A DNA stretch of 35,269 bases from Adlercreutzia wanghongyangiae (GCF_035989245.1 NZ_JAYMFF010000012.1:1-35269); one strand, 5' to 3'. Counted from the stretch's first letter, positions 24,022 to 31,437 are shown. Made by a program: numbers and translations. The notes: a model not told the origin generated them from the letters alone.

Positions 24022-24330
24022 TCACGCGCACTCGAGCAGATCGTCGCATTCGTTATAGGGCACGCTGTTTTCGTACATGTATTCCGGTGCCAAATCTATA
24101 GTCCCGTCAGCCCACGAGACAAAACCATGCTGAACGGAAATAGAGGCAAAAACCGATTCATCCTTCAAGGGCTCAAAAGCAGAACCCTTGATCGAAAGAG
24201 CATCGAACAGCTTCTTTTCGCCAGACGAAAAGAGAACCAGCAGCATCCCTCCCTTGAGAGGCGTCGCTTGCACCACCCGCACCTCATCGCAAGGAGTGCC
24301 GGCGTAACAAATGTCGTCAACGATATACAT
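24022..24330 (-). CDS. DUF2442 domain protein
   Basis: This 102-aa protein matches the small DUF2442 family: PLKGGMLLVLFSSGEKKLFD (about 24-43), then FASISVQHGFVSWADGTIDLAPEYMYENS (about 61-89), the last being the V-x-W-x-x-G-I-D-L-x-P-E/D-x-L signature. DUF2442 proteins usually lie beside DUF4160 proteins, as here, and the pair is thought to be toxin-antitoxin-like, though without proven mechanism to my knowledge. The start has GGAGGG seven bases upstream, and the gene begins 11 bp after the DUF4160 stop. It lies between DUF4160 and Fic in one transcript. Confidence 0.85.
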   Translation of the reverse strand: MYIVDDICYAGTPCDEVRVVQATPLKGGMLLVLFSSGEKKLFDALSIKGSAFEPLKDESVFASISVQHGFVSWADGTIDLAPEYMYENSVPYNECDDLLECA

Positions 24331-24341
24331 CGCGCACCCTC

Positions 24342-24605
24342 CTACATGGGATCTACTTTGTCAAAATGCTCGCCCTGAACCGCACGGTTCCACGCAGCGT
24401 ATACTTCCTCTTCGTGAAGAGCGAGCCAGCCAACAACGATCTTCATCTGCTTGCGTGGCAACGAACCCGCTAGCAGCTCGCCATCGACACCCACAGAGGC
24501 TTCGAATTCGCCGTAATAAACATGCACATGCGGTTTGTTGTGATGCTTGGTATCCTTGAACAGCATGTAAATCACGATACCAGCAAAGCGGGAAAGCTCG
24601 GGCAT
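24342..24605 (-). CDS. DUF4160 domain protein
   Basis: This 87-aa protein matches DUF4160: MPELSRFAGIVIYMLFKDTKHHNKPHVHVYYGEFEASVGVDGELLAGSLPRKQMKIVVGWL. It has the HxxPHVHVxYGexxAsv core and the conserved LPxxxxxxVxxWlxlHxeEl end, both complete. The conserved histidines suggest a metal or nucleic-acid active site, but none is proven. ATG 24605 is preceded by AGAGGAG; the long open frame upstream is a GC-rich shadow. It is the first gene of the DUF4160-DUF2442-Fic operon. Confidence 0.85.
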   Translation of the reverse strand: MPELSRFAGIVIYMLFKDTKHHNKPHVHVYYGEFEASVGVDGELLAGSLPRKQMKIVVGWLALHEEEVYAAWNRAVQGEHFDKVDPM

Positions 24606-24834
24606 TGGCACTCCTCTGGTAGGATTTGGCGAAGTCGAACTTGCGTCCCTTAAACGGTCGCACGAATATAATACCCGACACACACTTGGCCCTGAGCTGA
24701 AGAGTACCCACGGACTCGCAAGAAGCAGCATTTCTTCAAGCCAGTGAAACCACGTCTGCAGGCAAGCTGCCAAAGAGCGCACTGAATCGAACGGTCTTGC
24801 GGCCGCACCACTTGAAGCGAAAGGAACGGAGCCG

Positions 24835-25704
24835 ATGGACGATACCGCCACGACGACCGACCCGTGCGGGCAGCGTGCCGTGTGCGCCATCTGCCCGCAC
24901 GCCTGCACCCTGGCCGAGGGGCAGACGGGGCTCTGCCACGCGCGCACCGCCGTCGGCGGCCAGGTGGCAGACGCCAACTACGGGCGCGTCACGTCGCTGG
25001 CGCTGGATCCCATCGAGAAGAAGCCCCTCGCCCGCTTCCGTCCCAGAACCAACGTGCTCTCGGTGGGCTCCTACGGCTGCAACCTGCGCTGCCCGTTCTG
25101 TCAGAACGCCGCTATCGCTTGCGCCGGCGAGCGTGATGTACCTTGGCGCGAGATAGCGCCGGCGGAGTTGGCAGACCTGGCTGCCTCGCTCGTGCCCGAG
25201 GGCAATATCGGCATCGCCTTCACCTACAACGAGCCACTTGTAGGATTCGAATTTGTGCGCGACACCGCCCGCTTAGCGCGCGAGCGCGGCCTGGCCAACG
25301 TGCTCGTGTCGAACGGCTACGTGAACGACGGCCCGCTGCGCGAGGTGGCCCCGCTCATCGATGCCGCGAACATCGACCTGAAGGGCTTCACCCAGAGCTT
25401 CTACGATTTCGTCGGCGGCGACCTGGCTACCGTGAGGCACACCATAGAAGTGCTGGCCGCCGAACCTGGTTGCCACCTGGAGGTGACGACCCTTGTCATC
25501 CCCGGCCTGAACGACAGCGAGCAGGAAATCGCCGCCGCGGCCCAATGGCTCGCATCGCTGGACCCGGGCATCCCCTACCATCTCACGCGCTTCTTTCCCT
25601 GCCACCGCTTGGCGGATCGCCCCGCCACCCCACCCGCAACCGTGCACAAACTCGCCGACGTGGCGAGCCACCACCTGAAGCACGTCTACGTGGGGAATTG
25701 CTAG
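24835..25704 (+). CDS. AmrS-type radical SAM enzyme (AmmeMemoRadiSam system)
   Basis: This 289-aa protein is related to pyruvate-formate-lyase-activating enzymes, of the AmmeMemoRadiSam AmrS type. The N-terminus carries extra Cys residues (VCAICPHACTLAEGQTGLC) typical of this group. The radical SAM CxxxCxxC cluster is GCNLRCPFCQ (Cys82, Cys86, Cys89), binding a 4Fe-4S cluster that cleaves S-adenosylmethionine. The following FTYNEPLVGFEF and LVSNGYV blocks are also characteristic. The partner MEMO and AMMECR1 genes are not visible in the window. ATG 24835 follows AAAGGAACGGAG. It is divergent from the Fic operon and is the last intact GC-rich gene before the decayed region. Confidence 0.85.
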   Translation: MDDTATTTDPCGQRAVCAICPHACTLAEGQTGLCHARTAVGGQVADANYGRVTSLALDPIEKKPLARFRPRTNVLSVGSYGCNLRCPFCQNAAIACAGERDVPWREIAPAELADLAASLVPEGNIGIAFTYNEPLVGFEFVRDTARLARERGLANVLVSNGYVNDGPLREVAPLIDAANIDLKGFTQSFYDFVGGDLATVRHTIEVLAAEPGCHLEVTTLVIPGLNDSEQEIAAAAQWLASLDPGIPYHLTRFFPCHRLADRPATPPATVHKLADVASHHLKHVYVGNC

Positions 25705-25778
25705 GAGGGATGCTTCGCGAATGGGGCGACTCGCCAGCGCCGGCCATCGCCGGGCGGCCACGATCGAGGAAAGCGAAT

Positions 25779-26250
25779 CTAGACAATCGACGTATCAAAG
25801 TTGCCCATTATGTTCTTGATAGACAACGCACCCAAGGTGAGGTCGCGATCGAGGGAACCGTCCGAGAGCGCCATGAGGTCGAGCCCCCACAGTCGCCAGC
25901 CGCCCGCAAGGCATTGACGCTCTCGCCGTCGCCGCCCGGCGCAAGACCACGCTCTGCCACCTGCAACCCCTCTCGTCGCGGCCAACACACCAGAGCGCTT
26001 AATCACATTGAGCAGCGGCACCTCGATAGAGTTACAGGCCACGAACTCGCTCCTCACACTCTAGTCCAAATCGACATACTTTCGCACAGTTCGCTGAGGT
26101 GTTCGATGATGAGCACGAAGACGCCCTCGTTGACGCCGCGGCATCCGCGAGGTGCTCGGTAAAACTGAACTTGCTGATATACCGCTTTTTCGATTCTCTC
26201 CCGATCGCCAACAACGCCATTTCTGCCCGGGGAAGAGCCCATTTAAGCGC
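25779..26250 (-). pseudogene. Decayed C-terminus of a FAD-dependent oxidoreductase
   Basis: Two minus-strand frames alternate to give parts of the C-terminal domain seen intact in the flavoprotein at 19915-21549: HLSELCESMSIW, then EFVACNSIEVPLLNVIKRSGVLA, then in a second frame LQVAERGLA and NALRAAGDCGGS, and back to TLGALSIKNIMGNFD. The intact protein reads YNAIKEPPFYAIKRAPGVLA, LQVEEH, LWAAGDCGGS and ILGVLAIKDMMDDFD. At least two frameshifts and an in-frame stop are needed and no N-terminus is visible, so this is a dead paralogue. Traces may extend to about 26400. Confidence 0.8.
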
Positions 26251-26508
26251 GAGACGCCACGAACCCGCCGAGAGGCCGGGATTGACCGCGCGGGGGGGAG
26301 GTCCGCTAATAGTTCCTAGAGACCGCTTGCCCCAGACCAGCTCTGGATCCAGCGTCAGTAACACCCTAAAGATCCCCACCGGGTACATACGCACCAAACT
26401 GAAATTGGCCTGATAGAAGAGCCGTTAATGTTGTCGGAGAGGTATAGGAGGATTTGAGAGCTAAGGTCGTGTCGTCCGGGAGCGAGTCGATCCAGCTCCT
26501 CAAAAAAA

Positions 26509-26550
26509 GGGACGTGAAGGGTCTGCAATCGCAGCGTCCCGGACCTTTTT
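26509..26550. terminator. Bidirectional intrinsic terminator
   Basis: GGGACG (26509-26514) and CGTCCC (26535-26540), stacked on an inner CTGC-AATC-GCAG hairpin with an 8-nt bulge. A T5 run follows on the plus strand (26546-26550), and the A7 run at 26502-26508 supplies a T7 run on the minus strand. No gene now ends here on either strand, so it may be left from lost genes. Confidence 0.6.
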
Positions 26551-26596
26551 AAAAGACCTCATTTTGGTGTAAATATCTCATTTGAGACGTTTAAGT

Positions 26597-26618
26597 GCTC
26601 ATAAATGCATTGATGAGC
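26597..26618. promoter_or_regulatory. 22-bp near-perfect palindrome upstream of the 202-aa gene
   Basis: GCTCATAAATGCATTGATGAGC is symmetric at 20 of 22 positions around AATGCATT. Just upstream is a second small dyad TCTCA-TT-TGAGA (26576-26587). Both lie about 70-110 bp before the -35 box of the next gene and could be upstream regulator sites. Confidence 0.5.
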
Positions 26619-26686
26619 TCGTAAAATGGTATTTATTTCACCTTTCCCCAGACAGAGCACGCCTATTGCTCCGCGAGCTGCCCCTC

Positions 26687-26715
26687 TTGCACTCTGCCGA
26701 CTCATGGGCTATCAT
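26687..26715 (+). promoter_or_regulatory. Promoter of the 202-aa gene
   Basis: TTGCAC (26687-26692) and TATCAT (26710-26715) are separated by 17 bp, and the start codon follows 24 bp later. Confidence 0.65.
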
Positions 26716-26738
26716 GGCGGAGACAGAAAGGGGCGACG

Positions 26739-27347
26739 ATGCTGGCCATCATGATTTCAAAAAATGCCTGGAACGAAATGTGGGCGCTCTTAAACGCCCA
26801 GCCGTCTCTTACGGTAACCGAAGACGCGATCCTCGAACAGATTCGTAGCGTTTCATCGATCGGCACTGCGAGAAAGTGCATCAGTCTTCTTCGGACCTTC
26901 GGACTCATTAGTACTACAAGTGGCAAATTAACCCATCTTGGAAAACGTTGGGCAAGCGAGGAGACTTATCCGTCCGTCTGCAAGGAATTGATTCGCAAAC
27001 AGTATCCCGCCGGTGCCGAACCAGTTCTGGGTCGCAGCGATCTAACCAGAACCGAAAAGGCGCAATGGCTAATGGATCACACCGGGATGCAGCAGGCGGG
27101 CGCCGAAAAGAACGTGACGTTTTTCTCGGTCCTGAGCGAAGGGGCGGCAGGAACACTGCCCAACTTGGGTGGCATAGATGCTGCGGAGCCCAACGTTCGC
27201 GACGATCCGGAAGATGAGTGCAGAGATCCTCGCTCCGTAACAGTCACGATTAGCTCCCAAATCCCACCTGAAGAAATGGCATCGATCTTAACTGTGCTCT
27301 CTTCGAGTATCACAAAAAGCAATCTGACCATATCGTTTACTGCATAA
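26739..27347 (+). CDS. Hypothetical protein with winged-helix-like N-terminus, 202 aa
   Basis: I do not firmly recognise this 202-aa protein. The N-terminal part reads like a winged helix (TARKCISLLRTFGLISTTSGKLTHLGKRWASEE, about 44-76), followed by CKELIRKQYPAGAEPV and WLMDHTGMQQAGAEKNVTFFSVLSEGAAG. The arrangement recalls uncharacterised DUF5343-like proteins seen near mobile and defence genes, but this is a weak impression. The C-terminal SVTVTISSQIPPEEMASILTVLSSSI resembles a small alpha/beta end domain. GC content is lower than in the left part of the window. The ATG at 26739 has AAAGGGG upstream. It has its own promoter and no operon partner. Confidence 0.65.
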   Translation: MLAIMISKNAWNEMWALLNAQPSLTVTEDAILEQIRSVSSIGTARKCISLLRTFGLISTTSGKLTHLGKRWASEETYPSVCKELIRKQYPAGAEPVLGRSDLTRTEKAQWLMDHTGMQQAGAEKNVTFFSVLSEGAAGTLPNLGGIDAAEPNVRDDPEDECRDPRSVTVTISSQIPPEEMASILTVLSSSITKSNLTISFTA

Positions 27348-27541
27348 AAATTCCATTTTGCCAATGAGTAGGAGGGTCGATAAACACAGGAGAAGAAGAA
27401 GGGATGGCAAACTCGCACTTTGCCATCCCGTAAAACAACGGCAGCGATGCACTACCAATTTTTAATTATAATGCGTTTTCACAAACGCGACAATCATCGC
27501 TGCCCTTCTACTTGTGCCAGCAGGCACAGAAGGGAGGCACA

Positions 27542-27748
27542 ATGCCGCTTTACGCCATCAACACCCAAGCAGGTGAACACGGAGAACATGAGATACACAA
27601 ATCCTCCTGTTTCCGACGGCCAGCAATCGAGCATCAACTTGATCTAGGCTGGCATTACTCCGACCAGGAAGCTTTGACTGCAGCTCGAGCCATCTACGCA
27701 AAGCCCGACGGCTGCTACTACTGCTGCCCAGACATTCACCAGATCTAG
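27542..27748 (+). CDS. Small Cys/His-rich conserved protein, 68 aa
   Basis: This 68-aa protein carries the pattern GEHEIHKSSC...LGWHYSDQEALTAARAIY...DGCYYCCPDIH. It resembles a widespread family of about 65-75-aa hypothetical proteins (N-terminal YxxNxxxQxxGxHEVH, C-terminal NGCxYCCxxCH) in Firmicutes and actinobacteria. The conserved His and four Cys residues suggest zinc binding. No biochemical role is known to me. ATG 27542 follows AAGGGAGG. It is isolated by 195 bp upstream and by the terminator at 27779, and has moderate GC, unlike the left part of the window. Confidence 0.8.
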   Translation: MPLYAINTQAGEHGEHEIHKSSCFRRPAIEHQLDLGWHYSDQEALTAARAIYAKPDGCYYCCPDIHQI

Positions 27749-27778
27749 CTTCCGCTTATACTACTCATTCGGCACTCG

Positions 27779-27808
27779 CGCCCCTCGGTTTCTCCTGGCT
27801 GAGGGGCG
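27779..27808. terminator. Terminator between convergent gene and pseudogene
   Basis: CGCCCCTC (27779-27786) pairs with GAGGGGCG (27801-27808). The plus strand continues with TTACGTTTTCG. The minus-strand pseudogene stops exactly at this stem, so the hairpin served both. Confidence 0.7.
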
Positions 27809-28945
27809 TTACGTTTTCGCTTTAATATACTCCAAAATTCCGAGTCTCCGACGTCCAGAGCAACAGGATCCACCGCTACTACCATCTTGCAATACACTCC
27901 TGCCCCCAGGCAAGACAAAATAGAAGTTGCCGCTGAACGCCTCTCGATCGCACGCTCCAAATAAAGCGCCTCTCATGGACAGAGATACGCTCCGAAGGTT
28001 TTGCAGCCTCATCACTAGATCGCCCCACGAGGTTATCTATGTGTCCAACGCTATTGCCGTAATAAAGGCCCTGTCGGCCCGGGAAAGTTCCGTATAAGCA
28101 ACATCAAAAATGCGATTTCCAACTCGCGTTGAGCCCCTCCGAACGCGAGAACGAACGTCGTCGATATCGAGAAGGACGCCATCAGGACAAACTCGCCAAG
28201 CTCTACAGCATAGAAACTAAAGGGACGAGGAGAAACCTCGGTTAAGCGAACGACTTCTACTAAGCCTCAGCGTTGACAAGACAGCCGTCTTCTTCCACTG
28301 CCGGGCGAAACGTCTCTTCAATCCTACAAGGAGCCGATAGATTCAAATCGGACTGTTGAACGCGCTGCAATGCGCTCCTCGCACCCAAAAGAAAGCTGAT
28401 GTGAAAGGGCAGTCCAACCGCAACAGAGGCATCTTTACGATTCTCGCGCACGAAATGATGGCAAACTGAAATCAGATGGCCCGTCTCGCCCATGCATACG
28501 TCCACCTCGTCAGCGGTTATCAACTGCACGATACTCTTCTCATCCAATACATCGATTAAACTATTTGTGCGTGCGCTCCATTTGTATTGCCCTCACTGCA
28601 CGCACCCTACGTTGGCACCGCCAATGCACGCATCGCTCACATTCTAGAGACGCTTTTCGGATTTGACCTCAATTACATGAGCTGATCCATCCTTCCGTAT
28701 GCTGAACGATATCTTCGAATATGGCTGAGGTCGCTAAGACATTTACCGTAACCCGGCCAAGACAGGATGCCTCCCACACCTTCGTGAACTGACAAGCAGT
28801 GCACGAAGGTTTGCCCACCCTCCCCCGAAAATGCTCGCAACATCTGAGAGCACACGCTCCCAACCAACAAAATATACAGAACCTTGCCGAACTCTGGAGT
28901 AAACGGACTGAATATTTTCGCCACATTTTAGGTGTTCCATCTGCC
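27809..28945 (-). pseudogene. Decayed AAA+ ATPase (Orc1/Cdc6-like, 'NPFTPxFG' family)
   Basis: Successive minus-strand frames give recognisable pieces of one ATPase in the right order. Near 28920: IFSPFTPEFGKVLYILLVG...QMLRAF (normal start NPFTPxFG...GR...ML.AF). Near 28700: RVTVNVLATSAIFEDIVQHTE. At 28547-28260: LISVCHHFVRENRKDASVAVGLPFHISFLL, matching the LxxxxQxxxREgrxVaLxxAGLPxxxSxLL block before sensor 1. At 28190-28040: ELGEFVLDGVLLDIDDV and RIFDVAYTELSRADRAFITAIALD. End at 27809: EYIKAKT and stop. The P-loop itself is scrambled, and at least four frame changes or stops interrupt it. The intact family is found in actinobacterial accessory regions. There is no functional product. Confidence 0.75.
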
Positions 28946-29031
28946 ATATGAGTTTCCTAGGACACGCCTACTGCAGCAAGGAAATAGTGGTTCCTCAATT
29001 TCATGTTCGTTTGAGCGCCTGCGGCCTCCTC

Positions 29032-29061
29032 TTGCGTTCCCAATCCCTCTGTTGCTACACT
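29032..29061 (+). promoter_or_regulatory. Possible promoter of the 149-aa gene
   Basis: TTGCGT (29032-29037) and TACACT (29056-29061) with an 18-bp spacer, about 130 bp before the start codon. It fits only moderately with consensus. Confidence 0.35.
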
Positions 29062-29190
29062 TCCTTTCCGTCAGCAAAAGCGCTGGCGCATTTTATCCAG
29101 AGTCGGGGTAGAGAGTTGGCTCGATGATCCCGGCACCAACCGGCCGTGCGGCACGGTGGTCCCGCCAACATCGATGAAAGGAGTCCTGCT

Positions 29191-29640
29191 ATGGACAATG
29201 TCTCTGTGCGCGATGCACGCGAATTCCTCAACCTTAACGTCGAGCGGCCGAGGATGCACCTCCTCGATGAGCCCACGGGCTACATTTCGGCCATGGGAAA
29301 GGCCAATTTGGGCCACCAGATGCACTATAGCGTGAAACGTTTGGAAGCCGAGCTAGCCGATAGCGGCGAGCCGCGAGTGCTTCAACTGGTCTGCGTGGGC
29401 GACGAGCGCGAACCCCAGTCGTGGACGCTCTATGCCGACGGCCTCAAGTGCGCCCACGGCACCGGCGAATTTGCCCGCGCATGCTTCTGCGAAGCGGCCG
29501 AAGCATTCATGGACGTATGCCGGGATGCGGTGCATGCCGCCGCTCTTCCCTCCCGCAGCGCACACGGCTACGAGCTGTTGCGCGCCGCCCGTAGAATAGC
29601 GGCGGTGGAGGCAAATCTGGCACAAGAGTCAGGTCAGTAG
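29191..29640 (+). CDS. Hypothetical protein, 149 aa
   Basis: I do not recognise this 149-aa soluble protein. It is GC-rich again, in contrast to the flanking decayed DNA. The middle contains several Cys residues (CVGDE, CAHG, ACFCEA, VCRD) without a spacing that suggests a standard cluster, and the C-terminal half is helical (RACFCEAAEAFMDVCRDAVHAAA, then ELLRAARRIAAVEANLAQE). The start ATG 29191 is chosen for AAAGGAG seven bases upstream; an in-frame extension to 29146 is possible. Its survival intact among pseudogenes suggests function or recent arrival. Confidence 0.65.
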   Translation: MDNVSVRDAREFLNLNVERPRMHLLDEPTGYISAMGKANLGHQMHYSVKRLEAELADSGEPRVLQLVCVGDEREPQSWTLYADGLKCAHGTGEFARACFCEAAEAFMDVCRDAVHAAALPSRSAHGYELLRAARRIAAVEANLAQESGQ

Positions 29641-29985
29641 CGTAGCAGAGCCACGTTGCGCGGCAGGCAAACCGAAGAGGTGATGCCTATAACCGTGCTT
29701 CGGCATCGCGGGTGTCCTCGTAAGGAGGGCACCCGAAGCTTTCGATCTGCAGCGGAATGGGTGGAAGCCAGATCTTCCGGCAAGACGCCAACGCTCAAAA
29801 CCGCACGGCACTGCCGACAACGAACTACCCGACAACCCCAACGCGAAACCGCAACGTTCCAAAGTATCCTTGCGGGAAGAACCGCAGATCCGGAAAACAA
29901 GCGAGCCTACAGCTCGACCGAGAAGACCTCCGTCTGGTTAACCGGGTCCAGCTCAAGCTGCAGCGCGGCGATCTCGTCTGATTAT
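29641..29985. other. Gene-poor stretch with a truncated minus-strand gene end
   Basis: No intact gene is visible. On the minus strand, 29985-29907 reads DEIAALQLELDPVNQTEVFSVEL followed by TAG, with coding-like codon use, which looks like the C-terminal end of a gene whose remainder was separated by the IS21 terminus beginning at 29986. A hairpin-like GGGTGTCCT/AGGAGGGCACCC lies at about 29710-29735. Confidence 0.4.
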
Positions 29986-30400
29986 TGTGCGCAATCCGGT
30001 GTGCGATTCCGCAGCTCATCCGTGCGCCACGCCATCGCTCATCGGTGCGCGCCAATGCGAATGCCCGCAACGTCCCCTTCTCCTACGATATGGCTGGGGG
30101 CGCAAAAGCGCTCCCAGCCATATCTACGTTAGGAGGAGAATGGTCAAGTACAGTGAGATACTGAGGCCGACGCACTTCAGGATCAGCCAAGGGAACATAG
30201 CGTTCTCCTGCGGATGCGCCAGATCAACCGTCCAACTCATCCAGAAGCTGGGCGCGGAGAGGAGTCTCGCGTGACTGTTGTCGGACGAGATGGACAACGC
30301 GGCGATCAGGAAGGTTCTCTACCCGCCGAAGGCCGTCGCCGACGCTGCAAAGCCATACGGCACGACGGCACCGCCTATGCGGAGATACCGGCGCAGCTGA
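29986..30400 (+). mobile_element. istA: IS21-family remnant (truncated, frameshifted istA)
   Basis: The start of an IS21-family transposase is plain. ATG 30140, with TAGGAGGAG upstream, encodes KYSEILRPTHFRISQGNIAFSCGCARSTVQ, the IstA N-terminal helix-turn-helix (compare KYxEILRLxxxGxSQRxIAxxxGCSRxTV). After a stop at 30272-30274 a second frame continues with LLSDEMDNAAIRKVLYPPK, the next IstA block. The left terminus is probably TGT at 29986, followed by the repeats GCTCATCCGTGCGC (30014-30027) and GCTCATCGGTGCGC (30037-30050). The catalytic DDE domain and istB are gone. The junction with the following WYL fragment is near 30370-30405. Confidence 0.8.
30087..30124 (+). repeat. Long hairpin between IS21 terminus and istA start
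   Basis: Arms 30087-30103 and 30108-30124 are 17 bp each with a single G-U pair and an AAAA loop: GATATGGCTGGGGGCGC and GCGCTCCCAGCCATATC. The stem ends 15 bp before the istA start. It could stop outside transcription entering the transposase gene or serve as a translation control. Confidence 0.8.
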
Positions 30401-30737
30401 TGTACGCGGCGACGCCTACTACCTGATAACCCGGAACAACAAGCAGGCCGAGTTCGGCATCGCCAAGCACGATCACATGTTCGCAGGCGAGCCCGTTGCC
30501 ACAATTCTGCACGTCAAGGATTGCGCCACAAGCGCAGTGGCGGGCCGCCTCAGCGCGGGCGACGCGAGCGTCGCCAACGCCAACGGTACCGCCAGCGTGT
30601 ACGCGACGGTGATGGAGAACCCAACGTCCTACGGCTGGCTCACCCAGTTCGGTTCCGACATGGCCATCGAGAAGTCGGCGTCCTTGCAGGAATCGCATCT
30701 GGAATACCTGCGCGATATCGAGGCCGCCTATGGGTAA
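30396..30737 (+). pseudogene. C-terminal fragment of a WYL-domain regulator
   Basis: An open frame without a proper start reads GDAYYLITRNNKQAEFGIAKH, then GEPVATILHVKDCATSAVAG, ...NGTASVYATVMENPTSYGWLTQFGSDM, AIEKSASLQESHLEYLRDIEAAYG. The end has the WCX-type pattern that follows WYL domains (W/GWLxQFGxxxxIExPxSLxxxxxxxLxxI...Y), and YYLI fits the WYL core. The N-terminal helix-turn-helix is missing, apparently replaced by the IS21 remnant. WYL regulators (BrxR, CapW) often control phage-defence operons, and this one lies just before one. An internal ATG at 30477 has no good ribosome site. Confidence 0.65.
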
Positions 30738-31005
30738 GGAAAACAATAAGTCCCCCGCGCTCGAAAAAGAAGCTTGCTGGCTAGGGCTACGCATCCAGCA
30801 TTCCTTTTGGTGACGCAGCATTAAACGCACACGTTTGAAATTTGGCGGTCAATCTAATCGAATGGGAGTTCTGCTGTGCACCCATGATGCGCAAACCGTT
30901 TACCATAGAACCTGGCGGGGCTTAACTGCTAGCTAACATCGAAAGGGTTGCCTGATGGTAGAATACTGTGTATTGCAGCCCACAATGCATAAGGAGTATG
31001 TCATC
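30738..31005 (+). promoter_or_regulatory. Upstream region of the dpt operon
   Basis: This 270-bp intergenic region is AT-richer. A small perfect dyad, AATAC-TGT-GTATT, lies at 30962-30974, 32 bp before the chosen start of the first gene, a good place for ribbon-helix-helix autoregulation. No convincing -35/-10 pair is obvious; TACCAT near 30902 is a weak candidate for a -10 box. Confidence 0.4.
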
Positions 31006-31242
31006 ATGGGCTACACTGAATTGGTAGGCAGGGGCATCAGCGCCACCGACCTGCGCAAGCACTTGACAGGCGGCGACACCGTCGCCGTAACCGCCCGCAT
31101 TCCCGCCAACCTGCGTGACTCCGCAAAGGAGGAGATCGTCCTTCGTGGCACTACCATCAGCGCATTGCTGCGTGAGTGCCTTATAGACGAGACAGTTAGA
31201 CAAGATAGGCAGTTGATCGCGTATGCGCATTTACGTGGCTGA
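31006..31242 (+). CDS. Ribbon-helix-helix protein, first gene of the dpt operon
   Basis: This 78-aa protein has the ribbon-helix-helix (MetJ/Arc) pattern: strand TVAVTARIPANLRDSAKEEIVLRGTTISALLRECLID (about 24-60). Such proteins bind DNA as dimers and serve as antitoxins or autorepressors. I prefer ATG 31006 because AAGGAG lies nine bases upstream; an ATG at 30955 (GAAAGGG upstream) would add 17 residues and place the AATAC/GTATT dyad inside the gene. It overlaps the next gene by 20 bp, so the two are translationally coupled, as in toxin-antitoxin pairs. It is not a canonical Dnd/Dpt component. Confidence 0.75.
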   Translation: MGYTELVGRGISATDLRKHLTGGDTVAVTARIPANLRDSAKEEIVLRGTTISALLRECLIDETVRQDRQLIAYAHLRG

Positions 31243-31435
31243 GGCATGTGCTGCGCGCGGCAGTATTGGAGACAAGGATCTTAGCCCTGATCAACGCTAC
31301 TCAGTTATGAGAGCGTTACGACGTGTCGCTATGATAACCAAGGACGCTAACGCCGTTTTCTTGACAAGCAGGAGAGTTGCCAGGCGTCACCCCAAAGAGA
31401 CGTTTGCAATCGCCAAGCAAATGAGAGAGGACTAG
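31223..31435 (+). CDS. Small basic protein, second gene of the dpt operon
   Basis: I do not recognise this 70-aa protein. It is arginine/lysine-rich in its second half (RALRRVAMITKDANAVFLTSRRVARRHPKETFAIAK), which suggests nucleic-acid or partner binding. It overlaps the ribbon-helix-helix gene by 20 bp and stops 2 bp before the dptF start, so it is part of the operon. Its ribosome site is weak (AGGCAG), consistent with coupled translation. It could be a toxin partner of the preceding gene or a small accessory subunit of DptFGH; the sequence does not decide. Confidence 0.65.
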   Translation: MRIYVAEACAARGSIGDKDLSPDQRYSVMRALRRVAMITKDANAVFLTSRRVARRHPKETFAIAKQMRED

Positions 31436-31437
31436 AA

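Noticed and set aside
26582..26848. Plus-strand open frame of 88 codons before the 202-aa gene
   Set aside because: It spans the promoter and the palindrome and overlaps the real gene in another frame.
28260..28547. A stand-alone 95-aa minus-strand protein
   Set aside because: Its sequence aligns with the middle of the AAA+ ATPase and flanking frames supply the rest, so it is part of the pseudogene.
29656..30132. Plus-strand open frame of 158 codons
   Set aside because: Ser/Arg/Thr-rich with no ribosome site, and it crosses the IS21 terminus and hairpin.
30477..30737. An intact small 86-aa gene starting at ATG 30477
   Set aside because: The coding-like frame extends upstream of this ATG with WYL-type sequence (YYLITRNN), so it is the tail of a longer broken gene.
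31006..31242. Identification of the first small dpt-operon gene as dndE
   Set aside because: DndE is longer and its conserved sequence is not seen; the protein is a plain ribbon-helix-helix type.
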